Shown here piece by piece: positions 1-8,792 of a stretch of DNA of 64,000 bases. The stretch spans positions 5,994,001-6,058,000 of the forward strand of contig NZ_CP023701.1 in NCBI RefSeq assembly GCF_008704535.1, given 5' to 3'. A program made the position numbers and the translations under genes. Under the pieces are notes generated by a model. The model saw only the letters and a list, made by a program, of their open reading frames with translations. It made no database searches and was not told the DNA's origin. How positions within the stretch are numbered: the first letter of the stretch is position 1; the number at the start of each line of letters is the position of its first letter. This DNA comes from Streptomyces subrutilus. GTDB taxonomy: Bacteria; Actinomycetota; Actinomycetes; Streptomycetales; Streptomycetaceae.

Positions 1-463
1 CGACATCGGCCGGGTCGGCGAGATCACCGAGATCAACACCGGCGCCATCGAGGCCCTGCTGGCCGACGGCCGGATCCCGGTCATCTCCTCCATCGCCCGC
101 AGCGCCGACGACCACCACGTCTACAACGTCAACGCGGACACGGCCGCCGCCGCGCTCGCCGCCGCGCTCGGGGCCGAGACCCTGATGGTCCTCACCGACG
201 TCGAGGGCCTGTACGCCGACTGGCCGCACAGCGACGAGGTCATCAGCCGGCTCACCGTCAGCGAGCTGGAGAAGCTGCTGCCCGAGCTGTCCAGCGGCAT
301 GGTCCCCAAGATGGAGGGCTGCCTGCACGCCGTCCGCAACGGCGTCACCACCGCCCGCGTCATCGACGGGCGGGTCCAGCACTCGATCCTGCTGGAGATC
401 TTCACGGACGAGGGAATCGGCACGATGGTCGTGCCGGACGCGCCGCAAGGGGGAGCGAAGTGA
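1..463 (+). CDS. argB: Acetylglutamate kinase, C-terminal part
   Basis: The gene enters from before the window, so only the last 153 residues are visible. ArgB phosphorylates N-acetylglutamate with ATP, the second step of arginine synthesis in the cytoplasm. The visible part has amino-acid-kinase family signatures: VISSIARSADDHHVYNVNAD near its start (substrate binding), the LTDVEGLY segment, and SSGMVPKMEGC before the C-terminal strand. The stop overlaps the argD start by four bases (GTGA), which implies translational coupling in an arg operon. argC and argJ would be expected upstream, outside the window. Identity is secure from these motifs plus the argD and argR neighbours. Confidence 0.97.
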   Translation, partial: DIGRVGEITEINTGAIEALLADGRIPVISSIARSADDHHVYNVNADTAAAALAAALGAETLMVLTDVEGLYADWPHSDEVISRLTVSELEKLLPELSSGMVPKMEGCLHAVRNGVTTARVIDGRVQHSILLEIFTDEGIGTMVVPDAPQGGAK

Positions 464-1665
464 CCGCGAACACGGGCAACCAGGAGTACGCCGCCCGCTG
501 GCAGGGCGCCCTGACCGACAACTACGGCACCCCCGCGGTGGCCCTCGTACGCGGTGAGGGCGCGCAGGTCTGGGACGCGGACGGCGCGCAGTACACCGAC
601 TTCGTCGGAGGCATCGCCGTCAACGCCCTCGGCCACGCCCACCCGGCGATCGTCGAGGCCGTCACCCGGCAGGTCTCCACCCTCGGGCACGTCTCCAACC
701 TCTTCGTCTCCGAACCGGTCGTGGCGCTCGGCGAACGGCTGCTCCAGCTCTTCGGCCGCCCCGGCCGGGTCTTCTTCTGCAACTCCGGAGCCGAGGCCGT
801 CGAGGCCGCCTTCAAGATCGGCCGGCTGACCGGCCGGACCCACATGGTGGCCACCGAGGGCGGCTTCCACGGCCGCACCATGGGCGCCCTCGCCCTCACC
901 GGCCAGCCGGCGAAGCAGACCCCCTTCCTCCCGCTGCCCGGCGACGTCACCCACGTCCCGTACGGCGACGTGGAGGCCCTGCGGGCCGTCGTCACCGAGG
1001 AGACGGCCCTCGTCGTCATCGAGCCGATCCAGGGCGAGAACGGTGTCGTGGTGCCCCCCGCCGGCTACCTGACCGCCGCCCGCGAGATCACCCGCGCCAC
1101 CGGCACCCTGCTCGTCCTCGACGAGGTCCAGACCGGCATGGGCCGCTGCGGCCAGTGGTTCGAGCACCAGGCCCACGAGGGCGTCGAGCCCGACCTCGTC
1201 ACCCTCGCCAAGGGGCTGGGCGGCGGGCTGCCGATCGGCGCCGTGGCCGCCTTCGGCCCGGCCGCCGACCTGCTCCGGCCCGGCCAGCACGGCACCACCT
1301 TCGGCGGGAACCCGGTGTCCTGCGCCGCCGGCCTCGCCGTGATCGACACCATCGTCGCGGAAGGACTCCTCGACCGGGTCAAGGAGAGCGGCGAGCGGCT
1401 CCGCTCCGGCATCGAGGGCACCGGGCACCGGCTCGTCTCCCACGTCCGCGGCGCGGGCCTGCTCCTGGGTATCGTGCTGACCGAGCCCCTCGCACCCCGG
1501 GTGCAGCAGGCGGCTCGGGAAGCCGGCTTCCTGGTCAACGCGCCCGCCCCCGACGTCGTACGGCTCATGCCCCCGTACGTACTGTCCGAGGCGGAGCTGG
1601 ACGCGTTCCTCCAGGCCCTGCCCGGCATCCTCGACGCAGCCGACGGGGACGGATCCGGAGAATGA
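460..1665 (+). CDS. argD: Acetylornithine aminotransferase
   Basis: A 401-residue class III PLP-dependent aminotransferase that converts N-acetylglutamate semialdehyde to N-acetylornithine using glutamate. The Schiff-base lysine is K251 in TLAKGLGGGLPIGA. The cofactor-phosphate motif NSGAEAVEAAFK lies near residue 110, and LVLDEVQTGMGR holds the PLP-pyridine aspartate. Length is normal for the family. The GTG start overlaps the argB stop by four bases, and argR follows after only 7 nt, so the genes are probably one transcript. The family overlaps ornithine and succinylornithine transaminases, but the arg context settles the assignment. Confidence 0.97.
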   Translation: MTANTGNQEYAARWQGALTDNYGTPAVALVRGEGAQVWDADGAQYTDFVGGIAVNALGHAHPAIVEAVTRQVSTLGHVSNLFVSEPVVALGERLLQLFGRPGRVFFCNSGAEAVEAAFKIGRLTGRTHMVATEGGFHGRTMGALALTGQPAKQTPFLPLPGDVTHVPYGDVEALRAVVTEETALVVIEPIQGENGVVVPPAGYLTAAREITRATGTLLVLDEVQTGMGRCGQWFEHQAHEGVEPDLVTLAKGLGGGLPIGAVAAFGPAADLLRPGQHGTTFGGNPVSCAAGLAVIDTIVAEGLLDRVKESGERLRSGIEGTGHRLVSHVRGAGLLLGIVLTEPLAPRVQQAAREAGFLVNAPAPDVVRLMPPYVLSEAELDAFLQALPGILDAADGDGSGE

Positions 1666-1672
1666 GACGACG

Positions 1673-2209
1673 ATGAGTCAGGCGCAGGACACAGAGCACG
1701 GCGGCCAGGCCGTCCCGCAGACCCGCACCGCCCGCCACCGCCGGATCGTGGACATCCTCAACCGGCAGCCCGTCCGCTCCCAGAGCCAGCTCGCCAAGCT
1801 GCTCGCCGACGACGGACTGAGCGTCACGCAGGCGACCCTCTCGCGCGACCTCGACGAGCTGGGCGCCGTGAAGATCCGCAACACCAACGGCGAGCTGATC
1901 TACGCGGTGCCCAGCGAGGGCGGATTCCGCACCCCGCAGGCCCCCCTCGGGGAGTCGGCGAAGGAGGAGCGCATGCGGCGCCTCTCCGGGGAGCTGCTGA
2001 TCTCGGCGGAGGCCTCCGCGAACCTGGTGGTCCTGCGCACCCCGCCGGGGGCCGCGCAGTTCCTGGCCTCGGCGATCGACCAGGCCGAACTCCAGGAGAT
2101 CCTCGGCACGATCGCCGGCGACGACACGCTGATGCTCATCAGCCGGGACCCGGCGGGCGGCCAGGCCCTCGCCGACCACCTGCTGCGCCTGGCCCAGAAG
2201 GAGGGTTAG
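1673..2209 (+). CDS. argR: Arginine repressor ArgR
   Basis: A 178-residue arginine-responsive repressor. Residues about 18-85 form the winged helix-turn-helix; the recognition region includes SVTQATLSRDLDELGAVKI, typical of ArgR/AhrC. The C-terminal half (about residues 100-170) matches the oligomerisation and arginine-binding domain, with a GTIAGDDTLMLI segment that carries the arginine-contacting aspartates in this family. An acidic-to-basic N-terminal extension of about 15 residues precedes the DNA-binding domain. It lies 7 nt after argD, in the usual streptomycete arrangement. Its likely local target is the palindrome overlapping the argG promoter at 3680-3691. Confidence 0.95.
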   Translation: MSQAQDTEHGGQAVPQTRTARHRRIVDILNRQPVRSQSQLAKLLADDGLSVTQATLSRDLDELGAVKIRNTNGELIYAVPSEGGFRTPQAPLGESAKEERMRRLSGELLISAEASANLVVLRTPPGAAQFLASAIDQAELQEILGTIAGDDTLMLISRDPAGGQALADHLLRLAQKEG

Positions 2210-2254
2210 CCCGGGCGGTCCGTCGGGTCCCGGGTCCGGCGCCCGCCCGCGGGC

Positions 2255-2953
2255 TCAGTAGCGGGTGACCGCCAGCTCCCCCGACCCGGTGCCGATCGCG
2301 ATGTGCGGGCCGCGGGCCGGGTCCGCCCAGCGCAGCAGCGCGCGCATGACCTCCTCGGGCACGGACACGCAACCGGCCGTCGCCCCCGCGCCGTTGGCGT
2401 GCAGGAAGATGCCGGCGCCCCGGCCGCGGACGGGCCGGTCGTAGTTGAAGCCGATGACCAGCGCGTGCGCGTACTGCGCCGCGTACGTCACCAGGTGCTC
2501 CGCCTCGCCCGGCGCGCAGTCCGCGGGCAGCGGCTCAACCCAGCGGTTGTAGCTCGCCGAGCCGTTGTCCTGGCACCACCAGGAGCGGTCGGTGACCCGT
2601 CGGTAGCCGTAGGCCGTCCCGGCCGGCGCCTCACGGATGCCGAAGGCGTACGGGAGGTCGTACAGGCCCGTCGGGGTGGTGTCGGTGCCCTGTGTGCGGC
2701 GCGCGCCCTCGGTGAGCCCGTTCGCCCCGAAGCGGGCCTCCGCGCTCCCGGCCTCGTACCAGCCGCCCGCGCGCCGGTCCCACCAGGTGAGCCGGCCGGT
2801 CGTGGACCCGGGCGCGGGCGCGACGGCGGTCAGCAGCTGGGTGCCGCCGCCGGTGTCGGCGAGCAGGTCGGGCAGCGGGACGCCGCGGTGCGGGGCCTGC
2901 GGCAGCAGGGCGGCGGCGATCAGGGAACCGGTGACGAGAGCGGTACGCAGCAC
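2255..2953 (-). CDS. Secreted L,D-transpeptidase-like protein (YkuD-related)
   Basis: A 232-residue protein starting at GTG with a short hydrophobic N-terminal signal (VLRTALVTGSLIAAALLPQ). The C-terminal half carries the YkuD-type catalytic pattern: H185 and C195 in HANGAGATAGCVSV. This suggests peptidoglycan cross-linking or a related cysteine acyl transfer outside the membrane. It differs from classical LDTs in lacking a recognisable LysM or Ig-like domain, and many streptomycetes have such short 'YkuD domain' proteins of unproven activity. The start lies 3 nt after the end of the PPOX-family gene upstream, so the two are probably co-transcribed. It is convergent with argR. Confidence 0.8.
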   Translation of the reverse strand: MLRTALVTGSLIAAALLPQAPHRGVPLPDLLADTGGGTQLLTAVAPAPGSTTGRLTWWDRRAGGWYEAGSAEARFGANGLTEGARRTQGTDTTPTGLYDLPYAFGIREAPAGTAYGYRRVTDRSWWCQDNGSASYNRWVEPLPADCAPGEAEHLVTYAAQYAHALVIGFNYDRPVRGRGAGIFLHANGAGATAGCVSVPEEVMRALLRWADPARGPHIAIGTGSGELAVTRY

Positions 2954-2956
2954 ACG

Positions 2957-3532
<576 letters not shown>

Positions 3533-3657
3533 GGGCCGATTGTCGATCGGGACCCCCCTGCCCGGCGCGCCATTCCACTCTCCGAGACCCGCCGCCCCCG
3601 AGCCCTCCCGCCGAGCCCCGCGAGACGCCCCGGAAGCCCGGGTGCAGGGAGGGGCGA

Positions 3658-3691
3658 TTGACGAAACATACGGAGTAGTGCATAGTTATGC
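3658..3691 (+). promoter_or_regulatory. argG promoter with overlapping ARG-box-like palindrome
   Basis: A -35 candidate TTGACG (3658-3663) is 17 nt from a -10 candidate CATAGT (3681-3686). The -10 sits inside the palindrome GCATA-gt-TATGC (3680-3691). A second half-site-like TGAATGCA follows at 3699-3706. Streptomycete ARG boxes bound by ArgR are AT-richer imperfect palindromes with TGCAT/ATGCA halves. The placement would let ArgR block RNA polymerase. This is inferred from sequence only. Confidence 0.65.
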
Positions 3692-3722
3692 CTGTCGTTG
3701 AATGCACCGTAAGGAGAAACCC

Positions 3723-4916
3723 GTGACCGAGCGCGTCGTACTCGCCTACTCGGGCGGCCTGGACACCTCCGTCGCCATCGGCTGGATCGCCGAGGAGACG
3801 GGCGCCGAGGTCATCGCCGTTGCCGTGGACGTCGGCCAGGGCGGCGAGGACCTGGACGTCATCCGCAAGCGCGCACTCGCCTGCGGTGCCGTCGAAGCCG
3901 AGGTCGCGGACGCCCGTGACGAGTTCGCCGACGAGTACTGCCTCCCGGCGATCAAGGCCAACGCCCTCTACATGGACCGGTACCCGCTGGTCTCGGCGCT
4001 CTCCCGGCCGACCATCGTCAAGCACCTCGTCGCCGCCGCCAACAAGCACGGCGCCTCGATCGTCGCCCACGGCTGCACCGGCAAGGGCAACGACCAGGTC
4101 CGCTTCGAGGCCGGCATCGCCGCCCTCGGCCCCGACCTCAAGTGCATCGCCCCGGTCCGCGACTACGCCATGACCCGCGACAAGGCCATCGCCTTCGCCG
4201 AGAAGGCCGAGCTGCCGATCGCGACCACCAAGAAGTCCCCGTACTCCATCGACCAGAACGTCTTCGGTCGCGCCGTCGAGACGGGCTTCCTGGAGGACAT
4301 CTGGAACGCGCCGATCGAGGACATCTACGAGTACACCTCGAACCCGGCCGTCCCGCGCGAGGCCGACGAGGTCGTCATCTCCTTCAAGGCCGGCGTCCCG
4401 GTCGCCATCGACGGCAAGCCCGTCACCGTCCTCCAGGCCATCCAGCAGCTCAACGAGCGCGCCGGAGCCCAGGGCATCGGCCGGATCGACATCGTCGAGG
4501 ACCGCCTCGTCGGCATCAAGTCCCGCGAGGTGTACGAGGCCCCGGGTGCGATCGCGCTGATCACGGCCCACCAGGAGCTGGAGAACGTCACCGTCGAGCG
4601 CGAGCTGGCCCGCTACAAGCGGCAGGTCGAGCAGCGCTGGGGCGAGATGGTCTACGACGGCCTGTGGTTCTCCCCGCTCAAGCGGGCCCTGGACGGCTTC
4701 ATCAACGAGGCGAACCAGCACGTCACCGGCGACATCCGGATGACCCTGCACGGCGGCCGCGCCGTCGTCACCGGCCGGAAGTCCGACGAGTCGCTGTACG
4801 ACTTCAACCTCGCCACCTACGACTCGGGCGACACCTTCGACCAGTCCAAGGCCCAGGGCTTCATCGAGATCTTCGGCCTCTCCTCGAAGATCGCGGCGCG
4901 TCGCGACCTCGCCTGA
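3723..4916 (+). CDS. argG: Argininosuccinate synthase
   Basis: A 397-residue enzyme joining citrulline and aspartate with ATP to make argininosuccinate, the penultimate arginine step. The N-terminal ATP-pyrophosphatase P-loop AYSGGLDTS is at residues 8-16. Other family segments include HGCTGKGNDQVRFE and the C-terminal tetramerisation region with GGRAVVTGRKS. GTG 3723 is chosen because AAGGAG lies 7-12 nt upstream (3711-3716) and the protein then begins MTERVVLAYSGG, as usual. The in-frame ATG at 3702 has no ribosome binding site and would overlap the operator region. Length is normal. Confidence 0.96.
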   Translation: MTERVVLAYSGGLDTSVAIGWIAEETGAEVIAVAVDVGQGGEDLDVIRKRALACGAVEAEVADARDEFADEYCLPAIKANALYMDRYPLVSALSRPTIVKHLVAAANKHGASIVAHGCTGKGNDQVRFEAGIAALGPDLKCIAPVRDYAMTRDKAIAFAEKAELPIATTKKSPYSIDQNVFGRAVETGFLEDIWNAPIEDIYEYTSNPAVPREADEVVISFKAGVPVAIDGKPVTVLQAIQQLNERAGAQGIGRIDIVEDRLVGIKSREVYEAPGAIALITAHQELENVTVERELARYKRQVEQRWGEMVYDGLWFSPLKRALDGFINEANQHVTGDIRMTLHGGRAVVTGRKSDESLYDFNLATYDSGDTFDQSKAQGFIEIFGLSSKIAARRDLA

Positions 4917-4938
4917 GTCGTTACCGCAGTACCACGGC

Positions 4939-4970
4939 CGGCTCCCCGTTACCTCCGCGGCGGGGAGCCG
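4939..4970 (+). terminator. Hairpin between argG and argH
   Basis: Perfect 10-bp arms CGGCTCCCCG (4939-4948) and CGGGGAGCCG (4961-4970) enclose a 12-nt loop in the 87-nt argG-argH spacer. There is no U-run. It could be a partial terminator, an RNA-stabilising hairpin or an attenuator that sets argH expression below argG. Confidence 0.55.
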
Positions 4971-5003
4971 TCCGCACATCCACCGTCTTGAGGAGCAGTA
5001 CCT

Positions 5004-6431
5004 GTGAGCAGCAACAACGGTGACGTCCGGCTCTGGGGCGGCCGGTTCGCCGACGGTCCCGCCGAGGCCCTCGCGAAGCTGTCCGCGTCGGTCCACTTCG
5101 ACTGGCGCCTCGCGCCGTACGACATCGCCGGCTCGCGCGCCCACGCCCGCGTGCTGCACAAGGCGGGCCTGCTCACGGCCGACGAGCTCGACCGCATGAC
5201 CGCCGGCCTGGACCTCCTCGAAGCCGACGTGGCCAGCGGCTCCTTCACCGGCACCATCGCCGACGAGGACGTGCACACCGCCCTGGAGCGCGGCCTGCTG
5301 GAGCGGCTCGGCGCCGACCTCGGCGGCAAGCTGCGCGCCGGCCGGTCCCGCAACGACCAGGTGGCCACCCTCTTCCGGATGTACCTGCGCGACCACGCCC
5401 GCACCATCGGCGGCCTGATCGCGGACCTCCAGGACGCGCTGGTCGGCCTCGCCGAGAGCCACGCGGACGTGGCCATGCCCGGCCGCACCCACCTCCAGCA
5501 CGCGCAGCCGGTGCTCTTCGCCCACCACGTACTGGCCCACGTGCAGTCGCTGTCCCGGGACGCGGAGCGGCTGCGCCAGTGGGACACCCGCACCGCCGTC
5601 TCCCCGTACGGCTCGGGCGCCCTCGCCGGGTCCTCGCTCGGCCTGGACCCGGAGGCGGTCGCCGCCGACCTGGGCTTCGAGCGCGGTTCGGTCGGCAACT
5701 CGATCGACGGGACGGCCTCGCGGGACTTCGTCGCCGAGTTCGCCTTCATCACCGCGATGATCGGGATCAACCTCTCCCGGATCGCGGAGGAGATCATCAT
5801 CTGGAACACGAAGGAGTTCTCCTTCGTCACCCTGCACGACGCCTTCTCCACCGGCTCGTCGATCATGCCGCAGAAGAAGAACCCGGACATCGCCGAGCTG
5901 GCGCGGGGCAAGTCGGGCCGCCTCATCGGCAACCTGACCGGTCTGCTCGCCACGCTGAAGGCGCTGCCGCTCGCCTACAACCGCGACCTCCAGGAGGACA
6001 AGGAGCCGGTCTTCGACTCCTGCGACACCCTGGAGGTCCTGCTGCCGGCCTTCACCGGCATGATGGCCACCCTCACGGTCAACCGGGAGCGGATGGAGGA
6101 GCTGGCGCCCGCCGGCTTCTCGCTCGCCACCGACATCGCGGAGTGGCTGGTCAAGCAGGGCGTGCCGTTCCGCGTGGCGCACGAGGTGGCCGGCGAGTGC
6201 GTCAAGGTCTGCGAGGCCGAGGGCATCGAACTCGACCAGCTGACCGACGCGCAGTTCGCGAAGATCTCCGAGCACCTGACCCCGGAGGTCCGCACCGTCC
6301 TCAACGTCAAGGGCGCCCTGGCCTCCCGCAACGGCCGCGGCGGCACCGCGCCGTCGGCCGTCGCCGTGCAGCTCACCGAGGTCAAGGCGGACCTGGTCAT
6401 CCAGCACGCCTGGGCCGTGCACAAGCAGTAG
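5004..6431 (+). CDS. argH: Argininosuccinate lyase
   Basis: A 475-residue fumarase/aspartase-superfamily enzyme that splits argininosuccinate into arginine and fumarate. The superfamily signature GSSIMPQKKNPD holds the catalytic serine (S285 or S286). The N-terminal LWGGRFADGPAEALAKLSAS and the GRTHLQHAQPVLFAHH segment are characteristic of ArgH. The GTG start has AGGAG at 4991-4995, 8 nt upstream. Length fits the family. It follows argG by 87 nt and ends at a strong terminator, so argG-argH probably forms one unit. Confidence 0.97.
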   Translation: MSSNNGDVRLWGGRFADGPAEALAKLSASVHFDWRLAPYDIAGSRAHARVLHKAGLLTADELDRMTAGLDLLEADVASGSFTGTIADEDVHTALERGLLERLGADLGGKLRAGRSRNDQVATLFRMYLRDHARTIGGLIADLQDALVGLAESHADVAMPGRTHLQHAQPVLFAHHVLAHVQSLSRDAERLRQWDTRTAVSPYGSGALAGSSLGLDPEAVAADLGFERGSVGNSIDGTASRDFVAEFAFITAMIGINLSRIAEEIIIWNTKEFSFVTLHDAFSTGSSIMPQKKNPDIAELARGKSGRLIGNLTGLLATLKALPLAYNRDLQEDKEPVFDSCDTLEVLLPAFTGMMATLTVNRERMEELAPAGFSLATDIAEWLVKQGVPFRVAHEVAGECVKVCEAEGIELDQLTDAQFAKISEHLTPEVRTVLNVKGALASRNGRGGTAPSAVAVQLTEVKADLVIQHAWAVHKQ

Positions 6432-6444
6432 GCGCGCAGCCGTC

Positions 6445-6507
6445 CCGCGGGGGCGGCCGGAGCGGGGCGGCCGGAGCCGTCTGCTCCGGCCGCCCCCGCG
6501 GCGTTTT
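6445..6507 (+). terminator. Rho-independent terminator after argH
   Basis: Perfect 19-bp arms at 6445-6463 (CCGCGGGGGCGGCCGGAGC) and 6483-6501 enclose a 19-nt loop and are followed by CGTTTTC. A second copy of the GGCGGCCGGAGC segment at 6466-6477 offers an alternative left arm. This is a canonical strong terminator 14 nt after the argH stop. Confidence 0.9.
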
Positions 6508-6589
6508 CACGCCGGGCCCCGCTCCGCCGCCCAGTCCCGCAGGGCGTCGAAGTCGGCCCGGGCCGCGCGTACGCAGCCGATTTACTGAT

Positions 6590-6615
6590 CGATTGAGACG
6601 TTGATGTCTCAATCG
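6590..6615. promoter_or_regulatory. Operator palindrome for the TetR-family regulator
   Basis: A perfect inverted repeat with 10-bp arms, CGATTGAGAC (6590-6599) and GTCTCAATCG (6606-6615), separated by 6 nt. An extra half-site GTCTCA lies at 6626-6631, touching the start codon. A -10-like TATGCT at 6619-6624 is 7 nt before ATG 6631. This size and spacing fit a TetR dimer site, so the regulator and efflux operon is probably autorepressed. Confidence 0.8.
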
Positions 6616-6630
6616 GGTTATGCTTGTCTC

Positions 6631-7179
6631 ATGGCCATGGATCGTGACCAGGTGCTCCGCGACGCGGCGGCCCTGCTCTCCCGCAAATCGACCGCCACGA
6701 TGGACGAGGTCGCCCGCACCGCCGGCATCGGGCGCGCGACCCTCCACCGGCACTTCGCCGGCCGCGACGCCCTCGTACGGGCCCTCGAAGAGCTCGGCAT
6801 CCGCGAGTTCGAGGGGGCCTTCGACCGCGCCCGCCTCGACGAGGGCACGGCGGTCGAGGCCCTGCGGCGGCTCGTCGCCCAGGCCGAGCCCAACGCCCAG
6901 CTGCTGGCCTTCCTCGTCACCGAGAACCAGCTCTTCGAGGGCGAACAGGTCCACGAGGGATGGGCCCGCCTCGACGCGCGCGTCGGCGCGCTCTTCCGGC
7001 GCGGCCAGCAGGAGGGCGACATCCGCATCGACCTGAGCGCCGCCTGGCTCACCGAGGCCCTCTACGGCCTCATCGGCGCCTGCGCCTGGGCCGTCATGGA
7101 CGGCCGGGTCGCCCCCAAGGACTTCCAGTACATGATCACCGAGTTGCTGCTCGGTGGAGCACGACGGAGTGTGGAGTGA
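6631..7179 (+). CDS. TetR-family transcriptional repressor
   Basis: A 182-residue one-component regulator. Residues about 5-50 form the TetR helix-turn-helix: TMDEVARTAGIGRATLHRHF, then AGRDALVRALEE. The C-terminal ligand-binding half is divergent, as usual, with a SWLTEALYGLIGACAWAV-like helix near the dimer face. ATG 6631 is preferred because the earlier in-frame ATG at 6601 falls inside the operator palindrome, and a -10-like TATGCT places transcription start at or very near 6631, so the mRNA may be leaderless. The stop overlaps the efflux pump start by one base. It probably senses a substrate of that pump. Confidence 0.9.
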   Translation: MAMDRDQVLRDAAALLSRKSTATMDEVARTAGIGRATLHRHFAGRDALVRALEELGIREFEGAFDRARLDEGTAVEALRRLVAQAEPNAQLLAFLVTENQLFEGEQVHEGWARLDARVGALFRRGQQEGDIRIDLSAAWLTEALYGLIGACAWAVMDGRVAPKDFQYMITELLLGGARRSVE

Positions 7180-8723
7180 TGAGCCGTACCGAAGAGCTGA
7201 ACCGGCAGAAGGGGGCGGAGGGCAAGAGCCCCGGGCGCTGGCTGGCGCTGTCCGTGCTCGTCCTGGCCGTCCTGCTGGTCGCCGTGGACGCGACCGTGCT
7301 CGGCCTCGCCACCCCGGCCCTCAGCGAGGACCTCAAGCCCTCCGGCACCCAGCTGCTGTGGATCGGCGACATCTACTCGTTCGTCATCGCCGGCCTGCTC
7401 GTCTCCATGGGCTCCCTCGGGGACCGCATCGGCCGCAAGAAGCTGCTCCTGCTCGGCGCCACGGCCTTCGGCGCCGTATCGGTCCTGAACGCCTACGCGA
7501 ACAGCCCCGAGATGATGATCCTCGCCCGGGCCCTGCTCGGCGTCGCGGGCGCCACGCTGATGCCGTCCACCCTGGCCCTCATCCGCAACATCTTCCACGA
7601 CCCCAAGGAGCGCAGCCTCGCGATCGGCATCTGGGGCGCCACCGCCTCGGCCGGCGCGGCGGTCGGCCCGGTCGTCGGCGGAGCCCTGCTCCAGCACTTC
7701 TGGTGGGGCTCGGTCTTCCTCATCAACCTCCCCGTGATGGCCGTGCTCGTCCTCGTCGGCATCAAGCTGCTGCCCGAGTCGAAGAACCCGGTCGCCGGCC
7801 CCTGGGACCTGGTCAGCGTCGCGCTCTCGCTGATCGGTGTCATCGGTGTGGTCTACGCGGTCAAGGACGCCGCCACCCACGGCCTTACCTGGGGCGTCTG
7901 GGCCGCCGCCGTCATCGGCGGAGGCTGCCTGTACGCCTTCGTGCGCCGCCAGTTCACCCTGCCGTCGCCGCTGCTGGACATGCGGCTGTTCAAGCACCGG
8001 GGCTTCTCCGGCGCCGTCCTCGCCGACCTGCTCACCGTCTTCGGCCTCTCCGGGCTGGTCTTCTTCCTCTCCCAGTTCCTCCAGCTCGTCCAGGGCCGCG
8101 ACCCGCTGGAGGCCGGTCTCGCCGAGCTGCCCGCCGCCATCGGCGCGGTGGCCACCGGCCTGGTCGCCGGCCGCTACGCCCGCAAGTACTCGGTACGGGG
8201 CCTGGTCGCCGGCGGCCTCGGCGCCATCGGCCTGGCCCTCGCCGCGCTCACCGTGATCCACAAGGAGACCGGCTACCCGCTGCTCGGCGCGGCCCTGCTC
8301 GTCGTCGGCCTCGGCGCCGGCTTCTCCTTCACCGTCACCGCCGACGTGATCCTCTCCAGCGTCCCCAAGGAGCAGGCCGGCTCGGCCTCGGCCGTCTCCG
8401 AGACCGCGTACGAACTCGGCGCCGCCCTCGGCATCGCCCTGCTCGGCTCCATCGTCACCGGCGTCTACCAGGGCTTCACCGCCCCGGCCTCCGTCCCCGC
8501 GCCCGTCGCCGAAGCCGCCCACGAATCCCTCGGCGGCGCCGTCGAGGCCGCCAAGTCGCTGGACCCGGCCACCGCCGAGCAGATGGTGGGCGCCGCCCAG
8601 GTCGCCTTCGTCGACGGGCTGCGGCTCGCCTCGGGCGTCGGCGCCGTCGTCCTGCTGGCCACCGCGGTGGCCGCCTGGTTCCTGCTCCGCGGCCAGAGGC
8701 TCCAGGACGGCATCGAGCACTGA
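7179..8723 (+). CDS. MFS drug efflux transporter, DHA2 (14-helix) family
   Basis: A 514-residue major facilitator protein of the QacA/SmvA-like type that exports drugs in exchange for protons at the cytoplasmic membrane. Alternating hydrophobic segments are compatible with 14 helices. Motif A appears as GSLGDRIGRKKLLLLG after helix 2, and motif C-like GATASAGAAVGPVVGG is in helix 5. LWIGDIYSFVIAGLLVSMG resembles the acidic helix-2 motif of DHA2 pumps. Start ATG 7179 overlaps the regulator stop (TGATG), so translation is coupled. Substrate cannot be predicted. Confidence 0.9.
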   Translation: MSRTEELNRQKGAEGKSPGRWLALSVLVLAVLLVAVDATVLGLATPALSEDLKPSGTQLLWIGDIYSFVIAGLLVSMGSLGDRIGRKKLLLLGATAFGAVSVLNAYANSPEMMILARALLGVAGATLMPSTLALIRNIFHDPKERSLAIGIWGATASAGAAVGPVVGGALLQHFWWGSVFLINLPVMAVLVLVGIKLLPESKNPVAGPWDLVSVALSLIGVIGVVYAVKDAATHGLTWGVWAAAVIGGGCLYAFVRRQFTLPSPLLDMRLFKHRGFSGAVLADLLTVFGLSGLVFFLSQFLQLVQGRDPLEAGLAELPAAIGAVATGLVAGRYARKYSVRGLVAGGLGAIGLALAALTVIHKETGYPLLGAALLVVGLGAGFSFTVTADVILSSVPKEQAGSASAVSETAYELGAALGIALLGSIVTGVYQGFTAPASVPAPVAEAAHESLGGAVEAAKSLDPATAEQMVGAAQVAFVDGLRLASGVGAVVLLATAVAAWFLLRGQRLQDGIEH

Positions 8724-8792
8724 CGCACCGCCAACGCACGGCGCCCCGAACCCTGTTGACAGTACGCCCGGACGCGGGACACCATCCCGGCG

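Noticed and set aside
3702..3722. ATG 3702 as the argG start
   Set aside because: There is no ribosome binding site before it and it overlaps the operator region; GTG 3723 has a good AAGGAG and the family N-terminus.
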